Shown here one piece after another: positions 6,421 through 6,972 of a DNA stretch of 6,972 bases. The notes under the pieces were generated by a model. The model did no database searches, was not told the origin of the DNA, and saw only the letters and a list, made by a program, of their open reading frames with translations. The position numbers and the translations under genes are program-made. The stretch covers positions 1 to 6,972 of the forward strand of contig DATNFP010000031.1 of the NCBI GenBank assembly GCA_035606335.1, written 5' to 3'. Source of the DNA: DATNFP01 sp035606335. GTDB lineage: Bacteria > Bacteroidota > Bacteroidia > Chitinophagales > Chitinophagaceae. Positions within the stretch are counted from its first letter, which is position 1; each line of letters begins with the position of its first letter.

Positions 6421-6972
6421 TCCTGGAAACCTTGCCGTTATCCAGCTTATATTGAATGCTGCTTTCAGGACAAGTAGCAATGCCTTCATCATTAAACTTA
6501 AGGCGATGGCCATGCTCGCTCATCCAGCCGGTTTGGCGGGCAGGATTGCCTACAAGCAATGCATAAGGAGGAACATCTTTAGTAACCACTGCGCCTGCGC
6601 CAATAAATGCGTAAGCACCTATATCATGCCCGCAAACAATAGTAGCATTAGCGCCTATGGTTGCGCCTTTACCCACATGTGTGCGGGCATATTGTCCGCG
6701 ACGGTTTACGCCACTACGAGGATTGGTAACATTAGTAAATACACAAGATGGCCCAAGAAATACATCATCATCGCACGTAACGCCGGTATATACAGAAACG
6801 TTATTCTGAATTTTTACATTATTGCCCAATACTACTTCAGGGGAGATCACTACATTCTGACCGATGTTGCAATTAGCTCCAATTTTGCAATGAGGCATAA
6901 TATGAGAAAAATGCCACACTTTAGTATTGTCGCCTATTTCACAGCCATCATCTATAATAGCGGAAGGATGAG
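6413..6972 (-). CDS. UDP-sugar N-acetyltransferase, WlbB/WbpD-like left-handed beta-helix (5' end beyond the window)
   Basis: The frame stays open to the window edge, giving 185 visible residues; the GTG at 6919 is internal, because the family sequence HPSAIIDDGCEIGDNTKVWH begins at the first visible codon (6970). Only a few N-terminal residues should be missing, since relatives are about 190-200 long. Hexapeptide repeats (I-G-x-x-x-x) run through most of the protein. The family-specific loop VFTNVTNPRS lies at visible residues 77-86, then GATIGANATIVCGH (102-115), the AFIGAGAVVTKDVPPYA turn (121-137) and GNPAR (141-145). WlbB and WbpD transfer acetyl from acetyl-CoA to the 3-amino group of UDP-2-acetamido-3-amino-glucuronate for O-antigen or other surface glycans; the active enzyme is a trimer in the cytoplasm. 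A polysaccharide gene cluster probably continues beyond base 6972 (inference). The exact sugar substrate is uncertain. Base composition is GC-richer than in the kinase gene beside it. Confidence 0.9.
   Translation of the reverse strand, partial: HPSAIIDDGCEIGDNTKVWHFSHIMPHCKIGANCNIGQNVVISPEVVLGNNVKIQNNVSVYTGVTCDDDVFLGPSCVFTNVTNPRSGVNRRGQYARTHVGKGATIGANATIVCGHDIGAYAFIGAGAVVTKDVPPYALLVGNPARQTGWMSEHGHRLKFNDEGIATCPESSIQYKLDNGKVSRIS

Noticed and set aside
6413..6919. Start of the acetyltransferase at the GTG at 6919
   Set aside because: The 17 codons upstream in the same frame encode the conserved family N-terminus, so the gene must begin outside the window.
1..6972. Mobile element, phage, toxin-antitoxin, defence island, CRISPR array, tRNA or riboswitch
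   Set aside because: I saw no transposase, integrase, terminal inverted repeats, spaced repeat arrays or RNA-gene signatures on either strand, and the genes are of common chromosomal families.

Overview
The window looks like chromosomal DNA from a member of the Bacteroidota, most likely Chitinophagaceae or a relative (inference). The support is a secreted protein with a type IX secretion (T9SS) C-terminal sorting domain, a propeller-type sensor kinase paired with a LytTR response regulator, signal peptides ending in Ala-Gln, promoter-like TAnnTTTG boxes instead of sigma-70 boxes, and few Shine-Dalgarno sequences. There is no RNA gene, CRISPR array, insertion sequence or phage gene. No gene-free stretch exceeds 300 bases; the longest is the 156-base divergent spacer 884-1039.

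Layout: (1) 1-883, minus strand: the N-terminal 294 residues of a secreted GHL10/DUF187 glycoside-hydrolase-like protein, whose C-terminus lies beyond base 1. (2) 1040-1411, plus strand: a 123-residue TfoX-N-like protein, divergent from the first gene and ending in a hairpin that can terminate transcription from both sides. (3) 1452-2468, minus strand: a secreted LamG (concanavalin-like) protein with a T9SS sorting domain. (4) 2584-3348 and 3341-6346, minus strand: a LytTR response regulator and a 1001-residue LytS-type sensor kinase whose frames overlap by 8 bases, forming one operon with the kinase first. (5) 6413-6972, minus strand: a left-handed beta-helix sugar N-acetyltransferase of the WlbB/WbpD type, missing only a few N-terminal residues at the window edge.

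The likely working unit is the kinase-regulator pair. A periplasmic propeller and Y_Y_Y sensor should control the cytoplasmic LytS-like kinase core, which phosphorylates the LytTR regulator. The secreted LamG gene just downstream, with a direct repeat spaced 42 bp beside its promoter, is a reasonable but unproven target.

The most interesting signals are non-coding. All three CCCGGG hexamers in the window lie just upstream of minus-strand genes, two of them exactly 12 bases from a TATTTTTG/A box. All four promoter-like boxes sit 22-24 bases from the start codon chosen, which supports a TTG start for the kinase and the internal ATG for the LamG protein. I found no clearly new multi-gene system; the protein families are known ones in an ordinary arrangement.
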